From assembly GCA_016706845.1 (NCBI GenBank), contig JADJIV010000008.1, positions 85,945 through 149,944 of the forward strand: 64,000 nt of DNA, given 5' to 3'. Below the pieces are notes generated by a model. The model saw nothing but the letters and a program-made list of their open reading frames with translations, was not told the DNA's origin and did not search any database. The translations under genes and the position numbers were made by a program. Positions 36,819-45,468 of this stretch are shown in pieces. Within the stretch, counting starts at the first letter, position 1. Every line of letters starts with the position of its first letter. Source of the DNA: PNOJ01 sp016706845. Its GTDB lineage: Bacteria > Krumholzibacteriota > Krumholzibacteriia > LZORAL124-64-63.

Positions 36819-36846
36819 GCGATTCATTCAGCAGCGAGCGGGGAAC

Positions 36847-37893
36847 GTGGCCACCCAATTCCAGCATCCGGCTGCCCTGTTCCAGGCCGTGGGTGATCCG
36901 ACGCGGCTGCGGATCCTGCGCGTGCTCGGCCGGGGGGAGCTGACGGTCCAGGACATGGTGCAGGTGCTCGGGCTGAGCCAGCCGGGCGTCTCGAAGCACC
37001 TGGCGATCCTGCGCGAGGCCGGCTGGCTGAGCCATCGCAAGGACGGGACCTGGGGCTGGTACGGCCTGGCCGACCGGTCCGCCTTGGGCGACGCGGCGGA
37101 CCTGCGGGACGCCGTGCTCGCGCTGGCCGAAGGCGTGCCCGAGGCCGCCGGCGACGACGAGGCGCTGCGCCGGGCCCTGGCCGACCGCGACCGCCGCACC
37201 GGCGATTTCTTCGCGGGCATCGCCGGCGCCTGGGATCAGATCCGGCCCGCCTTCGAGGCCCCCGACATCCAGGCCGGCGCCGTGGCGGCCCTGGTCCCGC
37301 CCGGACTTGCTGTCCTGGACATCGGCACCGGCACCGGCGCCCTGTTGCCCCTGCTCGCGGGTGCCGGCGCGTCCGTCACTGCGGTGGACACCAGCGAGGC
37401 GATGCTCGAGCGCGCCCGCCTGCTCTGCGAGCGCGAGCAGATCGCCGGCGTCGAGTTCCGCAGCGCCGACGTCCAGGCCCTGCCGTTCGCCGACGCGACC
37501 TTCGACGCCGCCTACTGCTCGATGGTGCTGCACCACGTCGCCAGCCCCGGCCAGGCCGTGCGCGAGATGGCCCGCGTGGTGCGCCCCGGCGGCAGGGTGG
37601 TGGTCGTGGCGTTCACGCGCCACAACCTGCAATGGATGCGCGAGGAACTGGCCCACCAGTGGCTGGGATTCTCCCGCGAGGAGATGCTGGCCTTCTTCGA
37701 CCGCCACGGTCTCGTTGTGCGCCGCTACCTCGTGCGCCGCCCGGCGCAGATCGACCTGGCGCGGGTCTCCCTGCCGCCCGGCCTGCAGGACCGCGGCGCG
37801 GTCTGGCCCGACGTGTTCCTGGCCGTGGGGGAGAAGCCACCCGCCGCGGCCGCCCCATCCGTGACCGACGACGCGGGACCCGACCCGCGCTGA
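36847..37893 (+). CDS. ArsR-family regulator fused to a SAM-dependent methyltransferase domain (SahR-like)
   Basis: A 348-residue two-domain protein. Residues ~1-100 form an ArsR winged helix (DPTRLRILRVLGRGELTVQD, LSQPGVSKHLAILREAGWL). Residues ~130-320 form a class I methyltransferase with VLDIGTGTGALLPLLAGAGA (SAM loop) and ATFDAAYCSMVLHHV. Proteins of this type next to S-adenosylhomocysteine hydrolase are known as SahR in proteobacteria. There they sense SAH and repress SAM-cycle genes (family knowledge). Start GTG 36847. The gene lies 20 nt before ahcY. Direct regulation of ahcY here is inference. Confidence 0.85.
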   Translation: MATQFQHPAALFQAVGDPTRLRILRVLGRGELTVQDMVQVLGLSQPGVSKHLAILREAGWLSHRKDGTWGWYGLADRSALGDAADLRDAVLALAEGVPEAAGDDEALRRALADRDRRTGDFFAGIAGAWDQIRPAFEAPDIQAGAVAALVPPGLAVLDIGTGTGALLPLLAGAGASVTAVDTSEAMLERARLLCEREQIAGVEFRSADVQALPFADATFDAAYCSMVLHHVASPGQAVREMARVVRPGGRVVVVAFTRHNLQWMREELAHQWLGFSREEMLAFFDRHGLVVRRYLVRRPAQIDLARVSLPPGLQDRGAVWPDVFLAVGEKPPAAAAPSVTDDAGPDPR

Positions 37894-37913
37894 CCCGCAA
37901 GAGGAGGACGAAG

Positions 37914-39058
37914 ATGACGAACAAGCAAGCCGACGCCGCCCGCAGCAAGGTGGCCGATCCCGGTCTCGCCGCGCGCGGGCGCAGCAAGATCGATTGGGCC
38001 GAGAGCCGGATGCCGGTGCTGATGGCCCTGCGCGAGGAGCACTCCCGGCTGCAGTCCCTCAAGGGCATGCGCATCGCCGGCTGCCTGCACGTGACCAAGG
38101 AGACGGCCGTCCTGATCGAGACGCTGAGCGCCGCCGGCGCCGAGCCCTCGACTTCAAGCCCACCCTCACGCTCGACGACGGCGCCGACCTCATCTTCTCG
38201 GTCCACAACCGCCACCCGAACCTGATCGCGGGCATCGTCGGCGGCACCGAGGAGACCACCACGGGCATCCACCGCCTGCGCGCGATGGCCGCCGACGGCG
38301 CTGAGAAGTACCCGGTCGTGGCGGTCAACGACGCCGAGACCAAGTGGGACTTCGACAACGTCTACGGCACCGGCCAGTCCAGCCTCGACGGCATCATCCG
38401 CGCGACCAGCGTGCTGGCCGGCAAGAACTTCGTGGTCGCCGGCTACGGCCACTGCGGCAAGGGCTGCGCGATGCGCGCGGCCGGCTTCGGCGCCAGCGTG
38501 ATCGCCACGGAGATCAAGGCCACGGCCGCCCTGAAGGCCACCCTCGACGGGCACCGGGTCATGACCATGGACGAGGCGGCCGCCGTCGGCGACATCTTCA
38601 TCACCGCGACCGGCATGAAGGACGTCATCGTCAAGCGTCACTTCGAGGTCATGCGCGACGGCGCCATCGTCTGCAACACCGGCCACTACGACTGCGAGAT
38701 CAACATCGGCGACCTCGCCGCGCTGTCGACCGGCAAGCGCGAGATCCGCGACAACTGCGAGGAGTACACGCTGCGCGACGGCCGCCGCATCTACCTGCTG
38801 GCGCAGGGCCGCCTGGTCAACCTGGCCGCCGCCGAGGGCCACCCCAGCGAGGTCATGGACATGTCGTTCGCGAACCAGTTCCTGAGCATGGTCCGGCTGG
38901 CTCGCGAAGGCCGCGGCCTCTCGGCCGCGGTCCACGACATCCCCGAGTCGCAGGACCAGTACATCGCGGGCATCAAGCTGCGCACCATGGGCATGTCCCT
39001 GGACGTGCTGACCGACGAGCAGGCCCGCTACGCCGACGACTACTCCTCGGGCACCTGA
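37914..39058 (+). CDS. ahcY: Adenosylhomocysteinase, with internal deletion and frame break
   Basis: An NAD-dependent enzyme that splits S-adenosylhomocysteine into adenosine and homocysteine. Intact parts: RMPVLMALREEH, GCLHVTKETAVLIETLSAAGAE, then after the break LDFKPTLTLDDGADL, VNDAETKWDFDNVYGTGQS and the NAD loop VVAGYGHCGKGCAMRAAGFGA. Between AGAE and LDFKP (near 38146) about 43 residues are missing, including the NPLSTQDD substrate segment, and the frame changes. With these the length would be ~424, normal for the short form. The gene as given could not work. ATG 37914 follows gaggagg. Confidence 0.92.
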
Positions 39059-39084
39059 GCCGGGGCCGCGACGCCCACACGTGA

Positions 39085-39112
39085 AAAGGCCGGCCCGTCG
39101 GGGCCGGCCTTT
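39085..39112. terminator. Bidirectional terminator hairpin
   Basis: A perfect 12-bp stem AAAGGCCGGCCC/GGGCCGGCCTTT (39085-39096 with 39101-39112), loop GTCG. It lies between convergent ahcY and the outer-membrane protein gene; the A and T ends make it work either way. Confidence 0.85.
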
Positions 39113-39134
39113 CCGATTCGCGGCGGTGCGCGGG

Positions 39135-39934
39135 TCAGATCCCGATCACCAGACCCAGCGAGAGATTCCAGAAGTGGGTGTTCGTCCAGTAGTAGCTGTC
39201 GTTGATCGGCGACTGCAGGCCTTCCCACTCGATCTCGTCCCCGGTCAGGACGTAGCCCCATAGCAGCGACAGGTCGAGGTTCGCCCGCCGGTTCAACCGG
39301 TACTCGGTGCCGATCCCGGCGCCGAACCCGAGGTTCTGGCCCTCGATGGGCCGGTCCTGGTAGGTCACCACTTCGCTGCCGCGCCCGTCCTCATGCAGGG
39401 CCCAGTCGAAATACATGACACTGGTCCGCAGGTACGGGTTGAAGCGCGAGCCGGGCATGATCTTGTTGCCCAGGAAGGCGGTGACGTTGAAGTAGCCGCC
39501 GTCGAGCCGGAGGTAGTTGTTCGGCGTGATGGGGTCGCTGTCGATGAACCGCGCGTTGATCGCGTCCATCTCGCCCTGCTTGTTGTCGAGCAGCCCGTAG
39601 CCCGCGCGCATGCCGCCCACCGAGAGGGCCAGCCCGTCCAGCACGTACAGCCGGATGTCGCCCATCACGCCCGATCCCGCCGCGGTCAGGTCGTTGATGT
39701 CGGCGACCTTCTCCTTCAGGATGTGCAGGGGCAACAGGTGGATGTACGACGCCGAGGCGGCCAGGACGGAGGGGTGCCTGAGCCGGGTGGATGCCGGGAC
39801 CTGGACGCTGTCGGCGGTCGCCGTGGTGGCGGCCGCGTGTCTTGGGCGCGCGCGGCGAGCGGCGCCAGGCCCAGGAACAACGCCAGCAGGAGCACACCGG
39901 ACAGGGGCCGGGTCAGGCTCGGGAGCGAACGCAT
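39135..39934 (-). CDS. Probable outer-membrane beta-barrel protein (one frameshift)
   Basis: About 267 residues. A signal peptide (MRSLPSLTRPLSGVLLLALF..., cleavage near ARA-QD) starts at ATG 39934 after aaggagc. A lost base near 39840-39850 then shifts to the frame that carries the mature protein. That part shows alternating amphipathic strands (GDIRLYVLDGLALSVGGMRA, NVTAFLGNKIMPG, FGAGIGTEYRLNRRANLDLS) and ends in WNLSLGLVIGI, a barrel-like C-terminus. The family is not recognised. Copy B of the structured repeat is 77 bp upstream. Confidence 0.7.
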
Positions 39935-40011
39935 GCTTGCGCTCCTTTCGGGGCGGTGGGGATCCTTCGCTGCGCATGGAAGATACTGCTTCCCCACAGT
40001 GTTGTCGATTG

Positions 40012-40180
40012 CCGCACATCCTGCCGAGACCGGGGGCGCGCGCCGGGCACCTCGTGTGCCCGGAGCGCTGGGGCTTCCGGCCCCTCCGCCATCCTGGCTG
40101 CGGGGCCTCCAGGACACCCCGGTCTCGGCAGGATGTGCGGACACAAGTCGAACAGCAGCGAGCATGGGCAGGGACATTTT
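40012..40180. repeat. Structured intergenic repeat, copy B (inverted relative to copy A)
   Basis: Perfect 24-bp outer arms (40012-40035 with 40117-40140) enclose the same two hairpins as copy A in reverse order: the CCGGGCA/TGCCCGG hairpin with loop CCTCGTG and the GGCCCC/GGGGCC hairpin (40079-40084, 40102-40107) with inner GCC-ATCCT-GGC. Right flank 40141-40180 matches the left flank of copy A (CTGCTGTTCGACTTG and TGTCCCTGCCCATG in reverse complement). It lies in the divergent gap between the barrel protein and adenosine deaminase. Confidence 0.88.
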
Positions 40181-40682
40181 CGAAGCCAAGGCGAAAAGTT
40201 TTTCGACTGATGACGACGAGGAAAGTCAGGCGCGGGTACCGTTGGCCATGGTGGGATGACTCGGGTCGGTCGTGGAAATCGTGATGCTTGAAGCGCCACT
40301 TCTAATTTAACATATTGTGACAATGGAAGTTATGGTTCCGGCAATGCAGAGTCGACCAGTCCGGTTGAGAGAGATTCATGCGCAACCCATCATTCCAAGC
40401 CCGCCAGGCACAATTCCGAGGGCACAACCTGCGGGTTGCCTTTGGGTTGGAAGCGGGGTATCATCATGCGCTGAAGGCCTAGCCTGTCAGCACAGGGTCG
40501 GTGCGGTCCCACGCAGCTTGACTCGTGGCTGCGGAGCGGCCGGCATCAGTGCCTGGGGAAATGAGTCGCCTTCAGGCCTGGAGACCATCGCCCGCATCGG
40601 CGCTTTCTATCCTGGGCCGGGTCCCAAAGGGGTCCCCGGCCCAGGATGCTATTCCCCCCGGGCGTCGGACAGGAGTACCGCG
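40181..40682. other. Intergenic region upstream of adenosine deaminase
   Basis: About 500 bp without a convincing gene. It holds a small palindrome CGAAAAGTTTTTCG (~40192), an AT-rich patch with ATTGT-G-ACAAT (40314-40324) that could be an operator, and the leader hairpin listed separately. The open frame from 40317 reads in frame into the deaminase but has no coding character before 40683. Confidence 0.55.
40609..40647 (+). promoter_or_regulatory. Stable leader hairpin upstream of adenosine deaminase
   Basis: ATCCTGGGCCGG (40609-40620) pairs with CCGGCCCAGGAT (40636-40647), a 12-bp perfect stem with an inner CCC/GGG. It ends 35 nt before the start codon and may be a 5'-UTR regulator or an attenuator. 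Confidence 0.5.
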
Positions 40683-41777
40683 ATGACGACGGAAGTGACC
40701 GACCGGACCACCAGCCAGCTCCTGCATGCGATGCCCAAGACCGACCTCCACGTCCACCTCGACGGTTCCCTGCGCCCGGCCACGGTCCGCGAACTGGCGG
40801 CGCGCCGCGGCCTGCCCTTCGGCTTCCGCGACGACGACGACGTGCGCGCGGTCTGCGAGGTGGGCGAGCAGTGCGAGAGCCTCGAGGACTACCTGAAGGT
40901 CTTCGACATCACGCTGCAGCTCATGCAGCACGTGGACGACATCGAGCGGATCGCCTTCGAGCTGGCGGAGGACGCGCACCGCGAGAACATCCGCTACATG
41001 GAAGTGCGCTACTCGCCGATGCTGCACACGGTGCGGGGGCTCACCCTGGACGAGATCGTCGCCGCGGTGCAGCGCGGCCTCGAGCGGGCGCGCCGGCGCT
41101 ACGGCATCATCACCGGGCAGATCATCTGCGGGATCCGTCACATCTCGCCCGCCTCGTCGGTCGAGCTGGCCGAGCTGGCGGTGCGCTGGAAGGGGCGGGG
41201 CGTGGTGGCCTTCGACCTGGCGGGCGCCGAGAAGGACTTCCCGGCCAAGGACCACCTGGAGGCCTTCTACGTGGTGCTCAACCACAACCTGCCGGTCACG
41301 GTGCACGCGGGCGAGGCGTTCGGACCCGAGAGCATCCACCAGGCCATCCACTACTGCGGCGCCAACCGGATCGGGCACGGCACCAACCTGGCCCGCGACC
41401 CCGACCTCATGCAGTGGGTCAACGACCGGCGCATCGCGGTCGAGGTGTGCCTGGCCAGCAACATGCAGACCCGGGCGATCGCCCGCTGGTCGGACCATCC
41501 CATCAAGCGCTTCCTGGACGAGGGGCTGCGGGTCACCCTGAACACCGACAACCGGCTGGTGTCGGGCACCACGATGACCCACGAGCTGGAGCTGGCCGTG
41601 GCCCACTACGCCCTGAGCGTGGAGCAGGTCACCAAGATCCTGCTCGACGGCTTCAAGAGCGCGTTCCTGCCCCTGGCCGACAAGGCCCGTCTGATCAACC
41701 GCGTGCTCGGGGAGTTCGAGGCCCTGGGCGTGCAGCCGGGCGGCGTGCTCGACCGCCGCTGGCGCGCGCAGTTCTGA
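40683..41777 (+). CDS. add: Adenosine deaminase
   Basis: A 364-residue Zn hydrolase that converts adenosine to inosine. Zn ligands H23 and H25 (DLHVHLDGS), the HAGEAFGPES motif with His and the catalytic Glu, GHGTNLARD, and the NTDNRLVSGT motif with the Zn Asp (classic NTDDP) are visible. The NTDN variant is common in bacterial adenosine deaminases. A related adenine or aminodeoxyfutalosine deaminase role should be considered. aggag precedes ATG 40683. Its position near ahcY suggests removal of the adenosine made by AhcY (inference). Confidence 0.9.
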   Translation: MTTEVTDRTTSQLLHAMPKTDLHVHLDGSLRPATVRELAARRGLPFGFRDDDDVRAVCEVGEQCESLEDYLKVFDITLQLMQHVDDIERIAFELAEDAHRENIRYMEVRYSPMLHTVRGLTLDEIVAAVQRGLERARRRYGIITGQIICGIRHISPASSVELAELAVRWKGRGVVAFDLAGAEKDFPAKDHLEAFYVVLNHNLPVTVHAGEAFGPESIHQAIHYCGANRIGHGTNLARDPDLMQWVNDRRIAVEVCLASNMQTRAIARWSDHPIKRFLDEGLRVTLNTDNRLVSGTTMTHELELAVAHYALSVEQVTKILLDGFKSAFLPLADKARLINRVLGEFEALGVQPGGVLDRRWRAQF

Positions 41778-41796
41778 CCGCCCGGCGCGTCCGCGT

Positions 41797-42753
41797 TCAG
41801 GCGTAGAGCCCGATCAGGACCGCCGCATCGATCGACGCCCACAGGATCAAGGCCGTGTACATGCGGGCCTCGTGCTGACGGGGCGTCAGCCGCGTTGCCC
41901 GCATCCGCCATGCCGCCGCCGCTAGGATCCACATCGTCAGCGACAGCCCCAGGATCAGTTGCGGCACCGCCCTCAGGCGGCCCTGGGCGCCGAACAACAG
42001 CGCCGCGGCGCCTACGGCCAGCAGCAGGGCCAGGTCCAGCGAGCGGGTCGCACCCAGGGCGGTGGCCAGTGTGCGATCGCCCCGCGCGCGGTCGGCTTCG
42101 ATCTGGTAGAGCTGCGTCATCGGGTAGAAAGAGCCGAACAACAGGGCGAAGCCGCCGGCCAGCATCAGCCCGCTGCCCCCGGGCCAGGCGTCGGGCAGGC
42201 CGGCGGCCGCCTGGCCGGCCAGCAGCCCCGCCAGCGTCGTGCCCGCCCCGTACCCCACCATGTTCACCGCGAGGTCCAGGCCCGGCACGCCCTTCCAGCG
42301 CGTCGCGGGATGCGAATACACGACCGACAGCAGGATGCAGGCGGCGGTCACCCCCGCGAAGCGCGGCGAGACCAGCAGCGCGGGGATCAACCCCGCCGCC
42401 ATCAGCCCGAGGGAAAAAGCCGCCAGGCGTGGCGGCGGCGCCGGCGGGGCGCGCAGGTAGGCGATGTCCTCCTCGTCGCGGTCGTGGGCGCTGTTGAAGG
42501 CCAGGGTCCCGCCGTTGAGGCACAGCACCCACGCCAGCCAGGCCAGCAGCAGGACGGCCGGGCGCGACGGATCCGCCGCTGACGGGCCCGGCGGCGCCAG
42601 GCGGGTCACGAGCGCGTCGTGGACCGCCGGGGCGGCGAGCACCCCGACGCTGAGCTGCGCGGTCAGGATGGGCCACTGCCGCGGACGCAGGAAGAGCAGG
42701 TAGTCGAAGGCGGGGCCCAGCAGCCTAGGACCCCACCGCCGCGCGCGCGTCAT
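41797..42753 (-). CDS. UbiA-family prenyltransferase
   Basis: A 318-residue integral membrane protein with about eight to nine helices that transfers polyprenyl groups to an aromatic or similar acceptor. The first Asp-rich motif is NSAHDRDEEDIAY (~residue 87). The second region RWKGVPGLDLAVNMVGYG has a reduced Asp motif. It could serve menaquinone, haem O or lipid synthesis; the weak second motif prevents a precise call. The start at 42753 lies 29 nt inside the end of the DUF116 gene, so translation is coupled. Confidence 0.85.
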   Translation of the reverse strand: MTRARRWGPRLLGPAFDYLLFLRPRQWPILTAQLSVGVLAAPAVHDALVTRLAPPGPSAADPSRPAVLLLAWLAWVLCLNGGTLAFNSAHDRDEEDIAYLRAPPAPPPRLAAFSLGLMAAGLIPALLVSPRFAGVTAACILLSVVYSHPATRWKGVPGLDLAVNMVGYGAGTTLAGLLAGQAAAGLPDAWPGGSGLMLAGGFALLFGSFYPMTQLYQIEADRARGDRTLATALGATRSLDLALLLAVGAAALLFGAQGRLRAVPQLILGLSLTMWILAAAAWRMRATRLTPRQHEARMYTALILWASIDAAVLIGLYA

Positions 42754-43313
42754 GACCCGCCTCCCTCGCCGCGGTGGCCAGGCGCAGCTGCGCCGCGAAC
42801 CACTCGGGATCGAAGGTGGCGTTGACGCACATGCGCTCCATGCCCGTCAGCGGCGCCAACAGGGCCGGGATCTCGGGCACGCTGCGCAGGGCCTTGACCA
42901 GGCGGTCTCTCGCAGGCGGTGGCGATGATCAGGTCGGGCCGCCGCTCGCGGGCCAGCGCGAAGGCGACCTGGCTGCGGAAGGCGACGAGCGCCTCGACGC
43001 GGTGGTGGTCGGCGATGCGCGCGAGCTCGCCCAGGTCGCAACGGTCGCAGCCCAGGCAGGTGGAGAGCGAGCCGCCGTTGTCGATCTTGCAGCAGCTCCG
43101 CTTCACGCAGCGCGGCAGGATCAGCAGCACCGTCGCGGCGCCGTGGGCCGCGAGGTGGCGCGCGACGCGGCGGTTGTTGTCCGTCACGAGCCGCCGGATC
43201 AGGGCCTCGTCGGAGCGTCCGGCCCGCGCCAGCAGGCTGCGGACGGCCGTCACGGCCAGCACGAAGGCGCGGTGGCGCCAGGGAGAGCGGTAGGCGGGGC
43301 GGCGGGGGTTCAC
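42725..43313 (-). CDS. DUF116 domain protein (one frameshift)
   Basis: About 195 residues. A basic N-terminus with a possible helix is followed by the DUF116 Cys cluster: LPRCVKRSCCKIDNGG and STCLGCDRCDLGELA. It may bind a metal or Fe-S centre; function unknown. An extra base near 42910 (TGCGAGAGACCG) breaks the frame. Corrected, the tail reads LVKALRSVPEIPALLAPLTG... with CVNATFDPEWF and stops at 42725. The start is GTG 43313, overlapping the trmH stop by GTGA. Confidence 0.8.
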
Positions 43314-43894
43314 GGCGGGCTCCCGGCGGCCAGCCAGACGCGGCGCAGGTGGAAGGCCAGCACGCCGAAGCTCACGGCGACGTTCAGGGACTTCTTCGCT
43401 CCGGCCATCGGGATCTCCACGCAGGCGTCGACGGCCGCGAGGGTCGCGGGGCCGACGCCTTGGACCTCGTGCCCCACGACGAAGCAGACCGGGAAGCGGT
43501 AGGGGAAGTCCTCGAAGGACGCGGCGCCCGGCGCCTGCTCCAGGGCCACGACCTGGACGCCGCGGGCCCGCAGTCCGGCGACGGCGGCGGCCGGGTCCTG
43601 CCGGTAGTCCCAGGGGACGGTTTCGGTGGCCCCGAGCGCCGTCTTCTCGATATCCGGCCGGGGCGGGGTGGCGGTCATCCCGCAGAGATAGAGCCCGCCG
43701 AGGTTGGCGGCGTCGGCGGTGCGGAACATCGAGCCGACGTTGCCGGCGCTGCGGATGCCGTCGAGCAGGGCCGTGACGGGCATCCGGTCCCGGCCGGCCA
43801 GCGAGGCGCGGTCGAGCCGGTCGGCGGTGCGGGCGAAGGGGTTGTCGCTCATGAGCATGGGGGCCCCCGGCTGCCTTGGGTCAGTGCGGGCCAT
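43310..43894 (-). CDS. RNA methyltransferase of the TrmH/SpoU (SPOUT) family
   Basis: A ~194-residue knotted methyltransferase for 2'-O-ribose methylation of tRNA or rRNA. DGIRSAGNVGSMFRTADAA (motif 1), FVVGHEVQGV (motif 2) and KSLNVAVSFGVLAFHL (motif 3) are clear. Start uncertain: ATG 43894 or ATG 43858 are both in frame; the upstream frame to 44179 overlaps the divergent gene and is unlikely. A promoter-like TTGCCA...CATCAT (about 43942 to 43914) fits either. First gene of a trmH-DUF116-ubiA unit. Confidence 0.88.
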   Translation of the reverse strand: MARTDPRQPGAPMLMSDNPFARTADRLDRASLAGRDRMPVTALLDGIRSAGNVGSMFRTADAANLGGLYLCGMTATPPRPDIEKTALGATETVPWDYRQDPAAAVAGLRARGVQVVALEQAPGAASFEDFPYRFPVCFVVGHEVQGVGPATLAAVDACVEIPMAGAKKSLNVAVSFGVLAFHLRRVWLAAGSPP

Positions 43895-44048
43895 GCGGCG
43901 GCCCGTCGCGGGGCATGATGCGGAAGAATCGCATTTCTGGCAACAGCGGGTTAAACCGGGGCCGCCGCCGGCCGATATCATCATCGAGGGAGCGCCGGAG
44001 GCGGAGAGCGGCCGAGAACCACCATCATGATCAGGTGCAACCCGCGCA

Positions 44049-45452
44049 ATGAAACGAAAAACCGTCACGCTGTGCATGATCGCCAAGGACGAGGAAGCGA
44101 CGATCGGCCAGACCATCAAGTCGGCCCTGGCCGTCGTCGACGAGATCGTCGTCGGGGATACCGGCTCGTCCGACAACACGCGTCTGATCGCCGAGGGCTA
44201 CGGGGCCCGCGTGGTCGACGTCCCGTGGGACGACGACTTCGCCGCGGCGCGCAACGCCGTGCTGGCCGAGGCCCGCAGCGACTGGATCCTGGTGCTGGAC
44301 GCCGACGAGCGGCTGCAGCCGGTACGCCCGGTCGAGATGCAGCGCCTGCTGTCGGAGCCCGACGCCGCCGGCTACCGGGTGGCGATCCTCGCCGGCGGTC
44401 AAGAGCGCGGCGAGGAGTCGGCGACCCAGGTGCGCCTGTTCCGCAACCACCCCTACGTCCGCTACTGCTACCCGGTCCACGAGACGGTGGAGATCGCGCT
44501 GGAGAACTGGGCGACCGCCCGCGGCTTCGGGATCAGGGGCTCGCTGCTGGCGCTGATCCACGAGGGCGGCCCCGAGCGGGCCGCGAGCCGCAGCGAACGC
44601 AACCGGCGACTGCTGCGCGAGGCTTCCCGCGAGTATCCCTACGAGCCCTACTTCGCCTACTGCCTGGCGACCGAGACCCTGACCCGTCTCGAGGACGAGG
44701 TGCTGCCGACCGCGGGGCTGGGCAAGACCGTGCGCCAGCTGCAGCGGGCGTGGGAGACGGTGCGCGGGATGACGCCGGCGGCGGCCGCCGCCCTGGCCTA
44801 CGGGCCGGACCTCGCGGGCCAGCTCAGCGCGGCGTTGATCGCGCGGCTCGAGACGGCCGCCGCGCTCGACGTCGTGCGCGACGCGCTCGAGGTGTATCCC
44901 GACCGGCCCGAGCTGCGGTTCCGCCGCGCCGGGGCCGCCGTCCGCCACCTCGCGCGGGGCGACGACGCGGGCCTCACCCTGGTCGCGGCCTCCAGCCTGC
45001 GCAAGCTCGCCACGCGCGATCTCGAGGCCTGCCTGGCCTCGGCCGGCGCGGCGCCGGACGCGGATGAACGCTGGCGCGACCTCTATCCGTGGCGTTACCT
45101 TGGGCTGCTGGATCTGCTCGACGGGAACCCCGACGCGGCGGAACGCCGCTTCGACCGGGCGCTGGACGTGGCCCCGCTCTACTCCCACGCCTGGCTCGGC
45201 AAGGCCGAGTGCGACCGGTTGCGGGGGGAGGGCCGTCGCGCCCTGGGCTACTACCTGCGGGCGGTCACCACCGACGAGCGCAACCTGTCGGCCTGGCTCA
45301 GGGGCGGGCAGGTGCTGGAGGAGCTGGGCTTCCGCGACAACGCCAAGAGCTGGCGCGCGAAGATCGAGACCCTGTTCCCCGAATTCGTCGGCCTGCACGA
45401 CGCGAGCGACTGGCTGGACGAGATGCTCCCGCGCCGCCTGCAGACAACCTAG
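44049..45452 (+). CDS. Family 2 glycosyltransferase with C-terminal TPR-like repeats
   Basis: 467 residues. The N-terminal GT-A domain has LCMIAKDEEATIGQTIKSAL, IVVGDTGSSDNT and WILVLDADERL (DxD-type metal site). From ~residue 200 the protein turns into helical TPR-like repeats (for example DGNPDAAERRFDRALDVAPLYSHA). This fusion resembles SPBc2/YfdH-like and polypeptide glycosyltransferases. Acceptor unknown. It is followed after 16 nt by the 5'-nucleotidase gene. Confidence 0.87.
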   Translation: MKRKTVTLCMIAKDEEATIGQTIKSALAVVDEIVVGDTGSSDNTRLIAEGYGARVVDVPWDDDFAAARNAVLAEARSDWILVLDADERLQPVRPVEMQRLLSEPDAAGYRVAILAGGQERGEESATQVRLFRNHPYVRYCYPVHETVEIALENWATARGFGIRGSLLALIHEGGPERAASRSERNRRLLREASREYPYEPYFAYCLATETLTRLEDEVLPTAGLGKTVRQLQRAWETVRGMTPAAAAALAYGPDLAGQLSAALIARLETAAALDVVRDALEVYPDRPELRFRRAGAAVRHLARGDDAGLTLVAASSLRKLATRDLEACLASAGAAPDADERWRDLYPWRYLGLLDLLDGNPDAAERRFDRALDVAPLYSHAWLGKAECDRLRGEGRRALGYYLRAVTTDERNLSAWLRGGQVLEELGFRDNAKSWRAKIETLFPEFVGLHDASDWLDEMLPRRLQTT

Positions 45453-45468
45453 GCGCTCCGGAGAGACG

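Noticed and set aside
37894..37913. SAH or SAM riboswitch before ahcY
   Set aside because: Only 20 nt separate the regulator stop and the ahcY start, too short for a riboswitch, and the sequence is a plain ribosome binding site.
40317..40682. Longer N-terminus for adenosine deaminase starting near 40317
   Set aside because: The extra 122 residues have no family similarity and contain the leader hairpin; ATG 40683 has a good ribosome binding site and gives normal length.
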